Assembly (NCBI GenBank): GCA_029959195.1
Contig: CP114124.1
Location: 930,001-994,000, forward strand
Direction of reading: 5' to 3'
From: Dictyophora rubrovolvata
Lineage: Eukaryota > Basidiomycota > Agaricomycetes > Phallales > Phallaceae
Length of the DNA stretch: 64,000 nucleotides
In this document: in pieces, positions 10,588-22,349 of the stretch
How positions within the stretch are numbered: position 1 is the stretch's first letter
How the letters are laid out: every line of letters starts with the position of its first letter
Notes under the pieces: generated by a model
Databases searched by the model: none
Told to the model about the DNA's origin: nothing
Seen by the model: only the letters and a program-made list of their open reading frames with translations
Made by a program: the position numbers and the translations under genes

Positions 10588-12345
10588 TCAAGTTGGCGAC
10601 CGTATGATTTCCATTCCATGTATCAACTCATCTCCATAGGGATCGGTAGTCAACCGGATTGGTATATAGAGTTCAATACGATTCAGTGGATAGTCCTTGT
10701 ACTTCGGAGGAACAATCCTCAGAGCGATAAGATCCTATACGCACGATATCAATAGACTCGCCTCTTAGTAGATACGGATGGTTCCTTACTCTAACAAAAA
10801 CATTTGGTGCAAGGAAACCCGAACAACCTCCCCACAGTGGCTCATCTCCAGAAACCATAATTTCCCCTTCCCAGCACATGCAAGCATTGCCATTTCGTGT
10901 CGAGAATGCCGTCCTTCCTGCTGCTTGCGCCCGGTCTATCGCTGTTCGAACTGTCGGCCGGAGCTCGTTCTCATGCAGTCGGATGTTGGCCGTTGCCAAA
11001 GTCTGGGAAAATTTGAGAGTACGTTGAAGCATCTCGACTTTGAGGTTTCTCAATGCGGCGACATCAACGCGTGCCGTCTCTGAACTGCTACTCTGTCCTT
11101 TTGAATGTCCCAAAGCAGGAGGCACTTGAGTATACATGGCCAACGTACTCGGCGAAAGGCTCCATAGTTCCAGGTAAAATCGAATCCTTGTGTTTATAGG
11201 ATATACTTGGCAACAAGGAAGTGCTAGCTGTGGATTGTAAGGTAAGTTGGTGAGCAGCCTAATCCGATAACGGAAGCTTACGAATGCCTGCACAACGTCA
11301 ATGTTACTAGAAAAACCTTTTCGTACGCCAGACTGCGCACTGAATACTCTCCAATCTTCTGGACTATTGTCGGTAATTGGTTTTGTAGGACGCGACCGAG
11401 GAAGATATGTAATGGGAAAGGAAGCACTAAACATCTTTTCAATTTTCAATTTTTCAAGTTTTTTTAGTCAAAACAACTCACGAGGTTTTACGATCGACCA
11501 AGGAGCCCTTCCTGGTTATGATGACCTTAAGATCATACTGCACTTTGACTGCGGCGGCTTCATTGAACTGGCGGTTAAGTCGGGAACATAAAAAGTCTGA
11601 GACGATTTACCGTTACGATGGCGAACTACGATGGAATATGTAGGTGGAGGGAAATAGGACGTTCCATCGCATGAATACGAAAAGGGGATACGCAATGAGA
11701 AAGAAAGTTCCTGGGGGCACACTTCGTTAGACTGCTGAACAGACGTGGACCCTCTGGCAAAAAAAAAGTTGCTCTGGCGCCTTGTGGCCGCGGTACTAGT
11801 CTGGCCCACCGTTGTGGTATCCGACTGAGGAAATATTTTTAAATTTTGTTCGAAAAGTGAATTGTCGTTTTCTCCTGTATTAGTTTCCGTGTCTATCGAA
11901 TAGAACATCTTTCCTTCGAACTAGATCAACAAGGGTGTGTTTTCAGATGAATGAAAGTAACACAATACAAGATATTATTCACCTTGAGGACAACGGAGGC
12001 AACATCTTCCGGTTTGAAGATATTTAACAGGCCCTGTATCGCAGTTCCACGCCCATAAGTAGGTCTTGTACAGTTTGGAGGTTGGTTCATGAAAGTGACC
12101 GAAAAATGTTTAGTTTTTTCGCAGACAACATGACTGAGATCTTCCGTCCTTGATTGATGCAAAGCAGTGCCAGTGGACAGGTGGATCCTTGCCTCACAGG
12201 GACGGGGGTCGGGAGTATAGTGAGGAGTTGGAAGGGCAGGCGGATAGTAGCTTGGGGGGTAATCGCCTGTGTGGCGAGCTTGGTCGTCATTACCGTGATG
12301 ATGATCGTAATCGGGGAGAGAGGGACGAGGGTCAGCTGGAAACAT
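10588..12345 (-). CDS. Arrestin-like protein, tandem copy A
   Basis: The protein starts at the ATG at 12345 with a Pro/Tyr/His-rich leader (MFPADPRPSLPDY, DYPPSYYPPALP). Then come KTKHFSVTFMNQPPN, RPTYGRGTAIQGLLNIFKPEDVASV, GKMFYSIDTETNTGEND, CPQELSFSLRIPFSY and PPPTYSIVVRHR. This beta-strand pattern resembles arrestin N-terminal domains of fungal adaptor proteins that recruit ubiquitin ligases to plasma-membrane transporters. The PPSYYPP leader is a possible WW-ligand. Several introns interrupt it. The last one (10735-10789, phase 0) gives a C-terminus ending ALRIVPPKYKDYPLNRIEL and on. Without that splice the frame would end at 10673 with an unrelated tail. Copy B downstream shares every block. 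The molecular role is inference. Confidence 0.7.
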
Positions 12346-13634
12346 TTTCTAACCTTCCGCGAGCTAAGTACATATGTATGTACTACATACTAACACTGGT
12401 CTTGAAGGTACTTTTATTCCCTAGGCTGTCTCGCTGTCTCGTGTCTAGTACCAAGCAATGTATGATGTCAAAGTGCCAAAAAGGGACAGGACACATTTTT
12501 CATAAAGCTTAATGCAGGAAAGTCTCGGGGTTGTTCCTAGCTTGTCGTGATAGATTAACTCGCACCGACAAATAGGCGAAGGATCATGAGAGCGTCGCTC
12601 GGAAGCGTTCGGTTGCAAGTTGTCAGTGTACTTTGGTGCAGCCTGGCATGCGCGTATTGTCAAACATAAATCCATCATCGGCATCCATCATGTATCCCCT
12701 CGACGACTTACAGACCTGAAATAAATAATGCATGGGAGATGTGGCTGAGTGCGTAATAATTATATACTTGAATCGATCATATATATCATAATATGTCATG
12801 TGGAACAAAACAGATGTGTAATCGATTGATTCGATTCAAAAAAGGATTCAAGGTGAAGTATGTGCATGAGGCAGCGGAACGGATGATCAAAACAGTTGAC
12901 AGGAGAAGCTGATATAGTAATACCCATTCAAATTAAAGCTACACTTTTTTGTTATCCCGACCATTCAGGCGAAGGCTTAAGAGTAACTAGAACCACTAAG
13001 CTCAATGCAAAGTAGTTTTACTCCATGTCAATGACAATGAGTTCTATGTGGACCCGTCGGTAATATCGGCGAAATTTAGATTCGATTGAAGTCACACCTT
13101 CATCAGCTTTAGAACAAACCGTTGTCATTCAATTCTTGTAATGGAAATCGAAATAGAAACACCAGCGTATACGCCATCATTCTGATCTTCGGAGCCGATT
13201 AGTGCTGCAAAGCCTCATATCCGTAAACGGTATTATGGATGATCAGTCATTATTAGACAAACCCGAAGATGCTGGGTATTCAAATGGCACAGATATATAT
13301 ATTTGTTCAAAGATGGACCTGAAAGCCGTATTTTAACAAGGGGGGGTCTTCATTGGTTCGCAGGTGCAACCAGTTATGCATACATGACAGTTTCGCCGGG
13401 ATCGCTCAATCAGGTGCGTGAGTTTCCATCCCTCATACAGAGACATGTATGTGGTTTGGGCACACCCATTTGTCCCATTTAAGAAGCAATAATTATCTTA
13501 TTTGATTGTTGATTATTATTGTAGTGCCTGTCTATTATCTTGCTATCTCGTCTACTCGTCCAAACATAAACTCGCAAGGGGCCGAAGCAAACCCAGCTGC
13601 CAACTGGAGAGCGAGTGATGATCGAATGCGTTAT
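12346..13634. other. Intergenic region between the arrestin-like copies
   Basis: About 1.3 kb. The sequence is AT-rich with only short frames on either strand that lack coding character. It should contain the promoter of copy A and the 3' UTR of copy B. I see no direct repeats flanking the duplicated genes and no transposon signature. Confidence 0.4.
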
Positions 13635-15347
13635 TCAAATTTGCGATTGCACAATGTCCATTCCATGCACCGGTTGGACCCTATAAGGATCAGTAGTCAA
13701 CCGGACGGGTATAAAATATTCTATACGCTTCAACGGATGATCCTTGTATTTCGGGGGAATAATTCTCAAAACGACGACATCCTGATCAAACCATGTCAAT
13801 ATACTTCTTTTCCTCAAAGCTCCTCAATACCCACCCTTATAAAAACCTTTGGTGCAAGAAATCCGGCACAATCTCCCCACAACGCCCCATCTCCCGAAAC
13901 AATAAATTCCCCCTGCCAGGACATACAGGCATTGCCGTTTCGTACTGAAAAAGCCGTCGTACCTGCTTGCGCGAGCTGTATGGCTATTTGCACGGCTGGC
14001 TGAAATTCGTCCCCACATCGCCAGATGTCGGCAATTGCCAACGCCCGATTGATTTTAACACTAGGCTGGCTTAACACATCTAGCCTGAAACTTCGCAATA
14101 CTTTGATTTCTATATGTGCCGTTTCGGAATTCCTTCCCGCTTGAACGTTTCCTGTCGGCGGGGGTTCTTGAACATACATGGCCAATGTACTCGGTGAGGC
14201 ACTCCATAGTTGTAGATAAAATGGAATTTTTGTGTCTATCGGGTATACTTGAGAGCTTGGTAGGGCCAACTGTTTTTGTTGAAACACGCATAAAAATTAG
14301 TAAGCAAGAAACGGAACAGATAATCAGGGCTTACGAACGCTTGCACACCGACGTCATGCGGAAGTGTATTATCGGACCGTACAGTAAAAATTTTCCAATC
14401 GTCAGGAAGTGCGTCTCTTATCGGCGTTGAAGGATGGGACCGTGGAGCGTACATAATCGGGATAGTGACTCTAAATAACTGTTTCATGTTTTTGAAATCA
14501 GCAGTTTTCACCACAATTCAACTTACGAGGCCGTACGATCAAGTATAGTACTTTTTCGGGTTATGATGACTTTGAATTCATAGCGTACTCTTACTATAAT
14601 ACCTTTTCAAATAATAAGCAACGAGCAGCAGGGTATGAGTTTAGGCGACAATTTACCCTTATACAATATTCTAACGGAATATGTCGGTGGAAGCAAATAA
14701 GATGTACCTCCATGTAAGTAGGAAGAAGGTATGGGTAATGTGAAAGGAAGCTCATGAGGACATGTCTCGTTAGATTGTTGAATTGATGTAAATCCCCTAG
14801 AGAACAAACGAGTTGGGCTTCTCGTCGAATGACTTGCGATTTCCTTCTTAGGAAAAACCTTGAGAGTTTCTTCAAAAAGAGAAATATCATTTTCTCCCGC
14901 GCCAATGGGGGTATCTACAGCATGGAACATTCTCGCTTCAAACTGTATCAGAAACCATAATGGCAATGGGCAAGTATTTGTATTTGTTTTGAAGGAGGAA
15001 CAAACCTTCAGGAAAATAGAAGCGACATCACCGGGCTTAAAAACGGTCAGCACTCCTTGTAAAGCAGCGCTGCGTCCATAAATTGGCCTTGGGCCAGTAG
15101 AAGGTTGGTTCGCGAAAGTCAATGAGAAATGTTTAGTTTTAAGGGAGAAAACATTATTCGCGTCATCAACTCTTAATCGAAGTGTACCTGGGGTTGCATG
15201 GGTCTCTGACGAACTACTAGTAGAGCTAAAATTGGCATAACGAGGACTCGAAACAGCAACTGCATAGTTCGGAAGATCATCGATATCACCTATGTCTTCT
15301 TCTTCATATTCAGGAGGAGACTGCGAGTCGTCGGTTGAGGCTTGCAT
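13635..15347 (-). CDS. Arrestin-like protein, tandem copy B
   Basis: This paralogue of copy A has the same block order: LKTKHFSLTFANQPST, RPIYGRSAALQGVLTVFKPG, ARMFHAVDTPIGAGEND, CPHELPFTLPIPSSY and PPTYSVRI, then a C-terminal half with LPSSQVYPIDTKIPFYLQLW and NGNACMSWQGEFIVSG. The ATG at 15347 begins MQASTDDSQSPPEYEEEDIG, which contains a PPEY (PPxY) motif able to bind WW domains of Rsp5/NEDD4-type ligases. The upstream in-frame extension starts with GTG, so I do not use it. The last intron (13782-13834) and last exon (13635-13781) match copy A in phase and exon length (147 nt). Both sit head to tail, so a local duplication is the simplest origin. Transporter turnover is inferred from the class. 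Confidence 0.7.
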
Positions 15348-17117
15348 ACTCGATATTGCGTCGGTAGTATGATGAAGACTAAGTCGCCCGTTTAATAAGC
15401 ATAGCACGGATATCCAAGGTCGTCAAGCGATGCCGGGGTTATTCTCACGATGTTTAGTGCAACAAAGCATGGAGCTGCCTTTCTATTCGTCAGTTTGTCA
15501 TAATATCACTGATAGATTGACAAAGACTTGGGTAAAAATAACCCAAGTACACTGGCTTGAGTTGGCAGGGGAAAGAAAGGGCCGTCATCTCCGAATTATG
15601 GAGACAAATGAAGCAAGCTGCGGCCTGAGCTCATATGTCAGTACTGTCAGCAGGTGGCAGGTGCGATTCGAAAACGGAGGTGAACTAGCAAAGCAATACA
15701 CTTTGTTGACAAGTGCCGGGAATTGTCACATTGTGACCGGCACTAAGTTAATTAATGCAACTTAGAGTCACCGAACTAATCTTCACAATTTCCTGCATAA
15801 ACCATGTGGAGGTCCATAAATTCCGAAAACGCGTACAATTTGCTTCCCAAGTCTCAGTTATAATCTATCGGTATCGGTGAAGGTGGCCAACTAGTATACT
15901 CGGCACCACCAGTTTGCCACCAGTGCCATATAAGAACGAACCTGTCCAAGGCTGTGCAACTGACAAGCCTGAACGAGCCTAAAGGATTTTCGTTGGTTGA
16001 CAATCGAAGCTATTTCGCAAACACGTCAGATTATATAGATACGTCATAGGATTTCAGACCGGTATCAGCGGAGAGAATTCGGATTGAGGAACCGAGGTAG
16101 TCCGGTCTATCATGATGGCGCAGAGTTGTGTCTGTATAATTCAGATGTCAAATATAAACCTTCACAAGTAATGTCTTTCCCTATCATTCTTGAACACACG
16201 AGGTAGTCAGCTTCTAATGGTCTTCGGTGCCGTCCAACAGTACCTAACATGTCAATCAACAGCTCGGGATATTATTTAGTCGCGCTCAAAATACAAATGG
16301 AACTGTTCAAATGTGCCAGAAGTGAAATCGGATGTCTAGGAACTTTTGACATTTGAACCCCCCCGCATGTACCTCAATCTTCAGTATCTTCCTGCCTTCC
16401 ATCCATCACGTTAGAAGTTTAGAAGCGTCCTCGCGAAGCCTAAACTAAACGTCAAGACACCCGTCGACCCCTTTCAGGATGAATGCGAGTGTGGTGAAAA
16501 CATACTGAACCGATTGATATGCGTATGGTTCATACTATAGCTATAGCCGACGCCTTCGAAAGTGACAGTTATGCAAGGATTTCCCAACAATGACCAAACT
16601 GTAAGGCTGGGATCTGGTTGTATCTTTCCCATACTGATTTTTTCTGTCGCATACCCAGATTGTCTCTGATTAAATCTAATAAAAACACGTTTCCTAATTC
16701 GTAAACTTTATAGTTGGCCACTAAGTTCGAAGTGACGATGCAATCTTACTGACATGAGAAGTTGCCATGTTCAAGATCGGTGAATATATGTATCTAACCT
16801 GGGACTAAATTACTCACAATGCCTTCCCAACCTCATGAGACTATTTTGATGATGTACTTTTGGGGTTTAAGCCTCGTCGATGTGTGATTCGTGACTAGAT
16901 ATGCAAGCCGAGAAACTATTGCTTCTCGAAAAGCAATGTTACGTCATGTGTTAAATCAAGCGTTTCTCGGAAACTTAGCATCTAGGATTCTGAATTCAGA
17001 TTTAAATATATATATACGTATGTCACACACGCATGAGTATGAGAAAAGACCCTGTGATACCAGCCAGGATAATGTTATACATTGATGATGATTTATGTCT
17101 TCTCCATTCGCGCTTAA
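15348..17117. other. Gene-poor stretch upstream of arrestin-like copy B
   Basis: This 1.77 kb is the largest gap in the window. An ATG frame of 111 codons at 15430-15765 (plus) has no recognisable motif and ends inside a perfect-armed inverted repeat (15713-15743), so I treat it as chance. The stretch near 16980-17020 is TA-rich with short CA runs. It should hold the promoter of copy B and the 3' end of Arp2. I see no tRNA or transposon. Confidence 0.4.
15713..15743. repeat. Interrupted inverted repeat
   Basis: GTGCCG...CGGCAC arms enclose GTCACA-T-TGTGAC, so nested perfect arms are separated on one side by a few extra bases. It could form a cruciform or be a dimeric protein-binding site. 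No target-site duplication or element body is evident. Confidence 0.6.
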
Positions 17118-18680
17118 TCATTGTCCCAGCTTGTCTAACGCTCGTACTCCTTGTTCGTACCATTCCTCACGCGACACCCAGAACTCTTGACGATTTTTCA
17201 TGATATCAGCCAATACCGCGCCTCCCAAAAACACCATATGCTTTCGTCGAGGAGGGTCTTCGATACGGAGCTTGAAGTTCTGGTTAAGAAGATAGTTCAG
17301 CGATGAAACGTTCAACGCGTCGTTAAATCTCCTCGCCATACTCACTTTCAGCCTGCTCGCATCGCCATTTAGAACTCGGGTTAAGTATAATTGTTTCATT
17401 TCCTTCTCCAGCCGACTGGAAAAGCCTGGATACATGCTTGATCCGCCTGAAAGGACTATGTGCTTGTACAACTCTGCACGGGTATCAACAGCAGCGGCTT
17501 GAATGGTCAGATAGAGTAATTCTGAAGAAAGAGTATTTACCAAAACGAGATGTAAGTAAAAATACGGGCCACATACCTGCTACACCTGGCTGTTCAATGT
17601 CCACGAGATGAGGCTGGAACATGCATTCAGGTGCTTCAAACCGTTCGGAGCCCACTTTAATAACACGTCCATCTGGGAGCTTTGGACGGTCAGAACCAAG
17701 TCGAAAGAGAGAAACTGAATGCTTACCGTATAATTTTCCACTAGAATAGTCGTCTCTTCCGCTAGTCTTGTATCAACGTCCAAATTATAACTGAAGAAAG
17801 GTGAACATCGCAACATGTGCATTATACAACATCAATGAACCAACCTGACATAACATAATTTTTCCTTGATCTGACGAACTGTATCAAAGTCGGCGGTCCG
17901 ATTGAAAGCGTATCCTCTCATGAGGAGAAGCTTGATTAGATATCGAGTAACATCTCGACCTGCGATGTCCAATCGTCGGACTAGGTGGGGTAGTGCGAAA
18001 CCTTCGTATACGGGGACTACGTGCGTTACTCCGTCTCCGGAATCCACGACCACGCCCGAAGATAAGCCTGATGGATGAATATCGTCTCTTAGTCCTGGAA
18101 GGACACGAGCTAAACGAACTACATATACATACCTTGAGCGTACAGAGTTAACACTGCTTGAATCGCCACATATATCCCGCCAAATCCATATTCTTCAAAC
18201 ATAACCTGCGCTAACCTTTGTCGATTCACTTTAGGATTCATCGGCGGTTCTGTTAAAAGAATCTTTCGACCGTTGGGATTCACTTTCAGTTTTTCGTCGA
18301 AAGTAAAGTTCCAAATGTGCCGCATATCTTCCCAATTCTTGATGATACCATGTTCGAGCGGTTGAGTGATCTGAAGGTAATTACGGTACTGCTCTGCTTC
18401 GTCACCAATCATTATGTCCTTAATGACCGCATCGCCTTGGCGTTCCTCAGCACGAAGGATGGGACGGCCGATTATAGATGGAAATACTACATGCATTATT
18501 GCTGATGTTCTTCAATTGCTCAGCTAAGAGAACGTACCATGTTCAGGGAAGTTGGAGCCAGCGTATCCAACCTTCACATACTAGTTGGACGATGATAATC
18601 AGAATATTGCGATAAGGCGCAATTTTGTGAATGCATACCCCTGTGCCATTGTCCACGACTAAAGGTCGATCTGCATCCAT
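17118..18680 (-). CDS. ARP2: Actin-related protein 2 (Arp2/3 complex)
   Basis: The ATG at 18680 opens [14 protein letters not shown], the phosphate-binding actin-fold start, followed by [13 protein letters not shown] and [11 protein letters not shown]. Further on are [57 protein letters not shown] and [13 protein letters not shown]. The C-terminal block [20 protein letters not shown], then LADIMKN and [10 protein letters not shown], is diagnostic of Arp2 rather than actin or Arp3. Arp2 is the ATP-binding subunit that starts the daughter filament in Arp2/3-driven branched actin, acting in endocytic patches. Six or so short introns split the gene and the whole fold is present. It is divergent from the CID-protein gene. 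Confidence 0.95.
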
Positions 18681-19232
18681 AATTCCCTTGAGATGTCTTA
18701 ATAGGATGAGTCTACCAGTAAAAGATTATATTTGGTGCTCGAGACGAAGTTTTGAAACTCAGCGCTGTGGACTGTGGATGATGAGATCAAGGTAGACTGC
18801 GGTGACCAGGCTTTCTGCCTGCTATTTCAAGTTCATGACATCAAGGTTTTTTATTTCTCTCAGAAATGGCGTAGTCAGTTACTTTCCTGGACCGCGATTT
18901 TTTTATTCTTATCAGCGAGATAGCCCACAGACTGAGCAGACCAGGGTATTTAGGTAATAGCTTTGGGCTCTCTTTATTTTGATTTAAAAAAAATAGTACT
19001 TTGCATGCCTTTTTTCCAATGGGTTAAAAGTTCGAGTCGTCCTTCTCTTGCAACGAATTAGACTTTTTAGTTGTCTTATGTCTTATAAGAGTTAGAAAAA
19101 CATAAAACGGAGGTTAAACTGAATTCCCACACTCTGTTCACTGGGCTTCCTCGTTCCCTTCAAAGGCATCAACCTACGAATACTCATTTTCCACAAAATA
19201 CAGAAAAAGAAGTGCAGCACAACCCTTTTAGG
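18681..19232. other. Divergent promoter region, ARP2 / CID gene
   Basis: About 550 bases lie between divergent start codons and presumably hold both promoters. Poly-T/A tracts occur at 18898-18910 and 18983-18993. I see no TATA box or coding region that I can support. Confidence 0.45.
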
Positions 19233-22013
19233 ATGGCTACGTTAGAAGTAAGCAGTCATGTTGAACTCATGCCGTTGTTGTTTCTGAAGACCGCCACTGT
19301 CAGTCCTTCGAAGGGCTACTAAAGGAGTTGGTCAACGCAAAACGTCTCTCCGCATCAGGGATGAACACCTTGACGGATAAGGCAATGGCTTTAATGGAGG
19401 TGCGGTTGTGCAGGAGTTTGTTTTTTTTCATTAACTAATACTTGATACCCAACCGCATTTAGAATGATACCCAGTTGATCTCTATATTATATCGGACTCA
19501 CAAAACCCTCTCGCCAACGTCAAAAATCCATAGCCTCTATACTTTTGATGCCCTTGCCAGAGCTGCACGGAGTAAGGTGAACAAAATGGGACTATCTGGT
19601 GATATCAATGCAGAGAAAGGCAACTGCGCGACCTTTTTATTGAAGATGGACGGCATCTTGGACTCGCTGATACACGATATGATATCCTCGGAAAAGCCAG
19701 AAGCCAAGGTTAGTTTTTCATTTCATGACTATCTTCTAACCATCTCGTATACTTGGCACGTATGGGCTGTATTGTATCTGTAAAACGGAAACAGACAGGC
19801 GCACATTTTCGGAGTACTCTTTTTTTACCCTATGTGGAAATGCGGAGTATAACATTGTCCAGTCCTCTACAACAAGTGACGAGCAGACCTGAAGAAATGG
19901 GTGTTGTGCTTTTTACTGGGGTTTAGCCCAGTCAATATCAATATCACGGGCACCAATCGTTGCCGTGCCAATTGGTCATAATTGCCAATGGCATTTAAAA
20001 GTGTTATACGAACGAGGCTGCTTGTTGCATGTATCTCTTGCTATCAGCCTTTTTCCTCTGCCGTATACGGTGTATATGGCATGAAAGTGGCATTAGCAGG
20101 CCCATTCAATTAACGTGACCATGACATACGAGATATTTCTGTTTCTGGTTTTTTTCTCTTCCTTCAAAATTTTTGCAGAGGAACCATTCCTGACGATAAT
20201 ACGAATTTATCGGTGATTTTAGGAAAAAACAAAAAAAATTCTTGACATATGGACGAAAAACAACACATTTTCACCGAGCGTATTAGCACGGTTAGCGGAT
20301 ATAGCGAAGGATACTCATAAAGGTGCATATCATGATCCGGCTCTCATGTTTGCTAAGTACTTTTTTTGTTATGCAATCATATTGCCCGGGTTTATTATTG
20401 AGTTTTTGCGCGAAATGAAACTGAGATACTTTTTTTTTAAATTTGCCGTATCAGACGCAAATGCGACACCATCAAATACACCTCCTATAGACCCGCGAGC
20501 AGCAAATGCGTCAGGGCAAGTGATACAACCACCGGCGACAACAACAGCAGCAATAACAGCAACACCAACAGCTACACCAACCGATCCGACGCAAGCGCAA
20601 GCACTGCTTCAGGCATTGCTTACTAGCGCTGTTTCGTCAGCCATACCAGCTACAACAACGGCAACAGGGTAAGTGCTATTTACAGGCTCGTCTGTGTTCT
20701 GTAGTGCGTGGCCAATGTTCAAGCGCCCATATAGATCCGCAGGAAACCAATTAGGAACAAGTGCACCAATCGACCAAGTTGCACTTCTACAGCAATTAGT
20801 AGAAAAAGCGAAATCAAGCAATGGACTGATACCTTTACCAGTGGCGAGTTCGTCAAATATTGCACCCATAGTCCCCCCACAAAACCGACCTGTACAATCT
20901 ATACCTCCTTTGTCTTCTTCGTATAATGCCGTAGCAGCACCACAAGATCAATCCTTTGACATTGAACGTGGTGATCCATATGCAAATAAACCTGGTCAGC
21001 GATATCTAAATAATGACAACTATGATCAACGTTCCCCTCGAGACCGAGGTAATCATGACAATGGCCGTGACAGAGAAAGGCCGCCCCATTGGCGGGGCGA
21101 TTTTCGGGGAAGGGGGGGTTTTAGAGGGCGAGGTGGACGTGGTCATCACAGAGATTACGATGATCGGGATGCCTTTCCAAGACGACATAGGAGCAGGTCA
21201 AAAAGCCCTCCGAGATTCAGCGGGAGAGGTAGAGGCCGAGATATTCATCCTTACAGCCCTCCGAGCCGTCCGTCATTGCCCTCTCCACCGAACGAGGCCA
21301 GTGTACGGCCAATAGTACCTTCAGAAGCTGGGAAGGACGAGTTTGGCCGAGATATACGACCGTCCTCAGAGACACCGGAACAGGATCCAACCCACGCGTC
21401 CCACACGGATATTCACACAGGGAATCTATCCACGGAAGATCGAAGGGAACATTTCCGAGATTCTAATAGTCCCAAACCTAAAGTACATACTACTCCAGGC
21501 CTGGAAAGGTTTGACATAACAGTCTTCGATTTCTCCTCGCCGGCAGCCTGGGAAGCGCTTGGGAATGCATGGCAAGTTACACACAGTATCCTACCATCCC
21601 AAGAGCAACTCATGCAATTCGTCATGGAGAAAATGTCGCAAGGAAACCCAATGATGAACAATAATGCAACTTCTGACAATAACTTTGGTGGTCGGTGGAA
21701 TTCACAACAACAACATCAGCAACATCAGCGACCGGGAAAATCGATACCAACGTATGAGAGCGGATCAAACTTAGCCACTAATTCTTGGGAGGGGCAGGGG
21801 TCTTCGTGGGGCAAGGAAGAGGCGGCGTATGATTACGAGCACGGCATGTTCCCTATGAATGCTGATACGGACGCGGTTGTCCTGGGCGGGGGAGACCAAG
21901 CAACAGCTGCAAGTTCACAAGCCGAAAACACCGGTTCCACTGCGAGCGAGCCAAATAGTAGAGGTGGAGGTATGAAGCGAATAGGAGACAAATGGGTGTG
22001 GCAGCGATCTTAG
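19233..22013 (+). CDS. CID-domain, RGG/RS-rich RNA polymerase II CTD-binding protein
   Basis: After a 5-codon first exon (MATLE), residues 6-140 form a CTD-interacting domain: FEGLLKELVNAKRLSASGMN, NDTQLISILYRTHKTLSPT, SLYTFDALARAARSKVNK, then KTKKILDIWTKNNTFSPSVL. CID proteins (Nrd1, Seb1, Rtt103, Pcf11, SCAF classes) read the phosphorylated polymerase tail and couple it to 3'-end formation or termination. Next come an Ala/Thr/Pro linker, a 21100-21260 stretch rich in RG, RGG and RS pairs, and a Gln/Asn-rich tail with a conserved-looking block (ERFDITVFDFSSPAAWEALG). I see no RRM, unlike Nrd1 and Seb1; the RGG region may bind RNA instead. Introns include a 514-bp one (19709-20222). The exact subfamily is uncertain. 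Confidence 0.75.
19709..20222 (+). other. Unusually long 514-bp intron inside the CID coding region
   Basis: The CID reads EKPEAK before the donor AAG/GTTAGT and EKTKKILDIW after the acceptor TTTTAG/GAA, so the reading frame fixes both edges. Other introns in the window are mostly 45-60 bp. I checked it for an alternative exon or a C/D or H/ACA snoRNA and saw nothing convincing. Confidence 0.8.
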
Positions 22014-22349
22014 TCATTGTGCTTTTCCTCGGAATGTAGTCTGTAGTAACTCTAACCATGTATGTTATAATCAACGAGGACTGACTTGGCATTATTATTG
22101 TTGCCACCACGATTTGTGACTAGAGAACAAGCAAACAAGATACTTGGTCTTCGAAGCCAGTCGAGATTGTACAAAAGCACAAAAGCATTGAGCTAGAAGG
22201 CGAGACAATGATGAGGTCGGAGTTCCAGGTCAAAGCTTAAAAGAGATTCGGACCGGCGTCTGGGCCTGTCCGAAGTTATGACGAGAAATTCAAGGTAATA
22301 ATCATCATATCATAGGTTACCCATACTTGTCACCAGACATCCACCAAGA
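22014..22349. other. Intergenic region before pyridoxal kinase
   Basis: These 336 bases between two genes in the same orientation hold the 3' UTR of the CID gene and the pyridoxal kinase promoter. An ATG at 22278 in a short frame lies upstream but does not join cleanly to the kinase. No repeats or RNA genes are seen. Confidence 0.4.

Noticed and set aside
15430-15765. 111-codon ATG frame in the gap upstream of arrestin-like copy B
   Set aside because: No motif, no splice signals giving a longer protein, and it runs into an inverted repeat; length is within chance for a 1.8 kb gap.
19020-19060. GTTCGAGTC considered as a tRNA B box
   Set aside because: No matching A box, acceptor stem or terminator context nearby.
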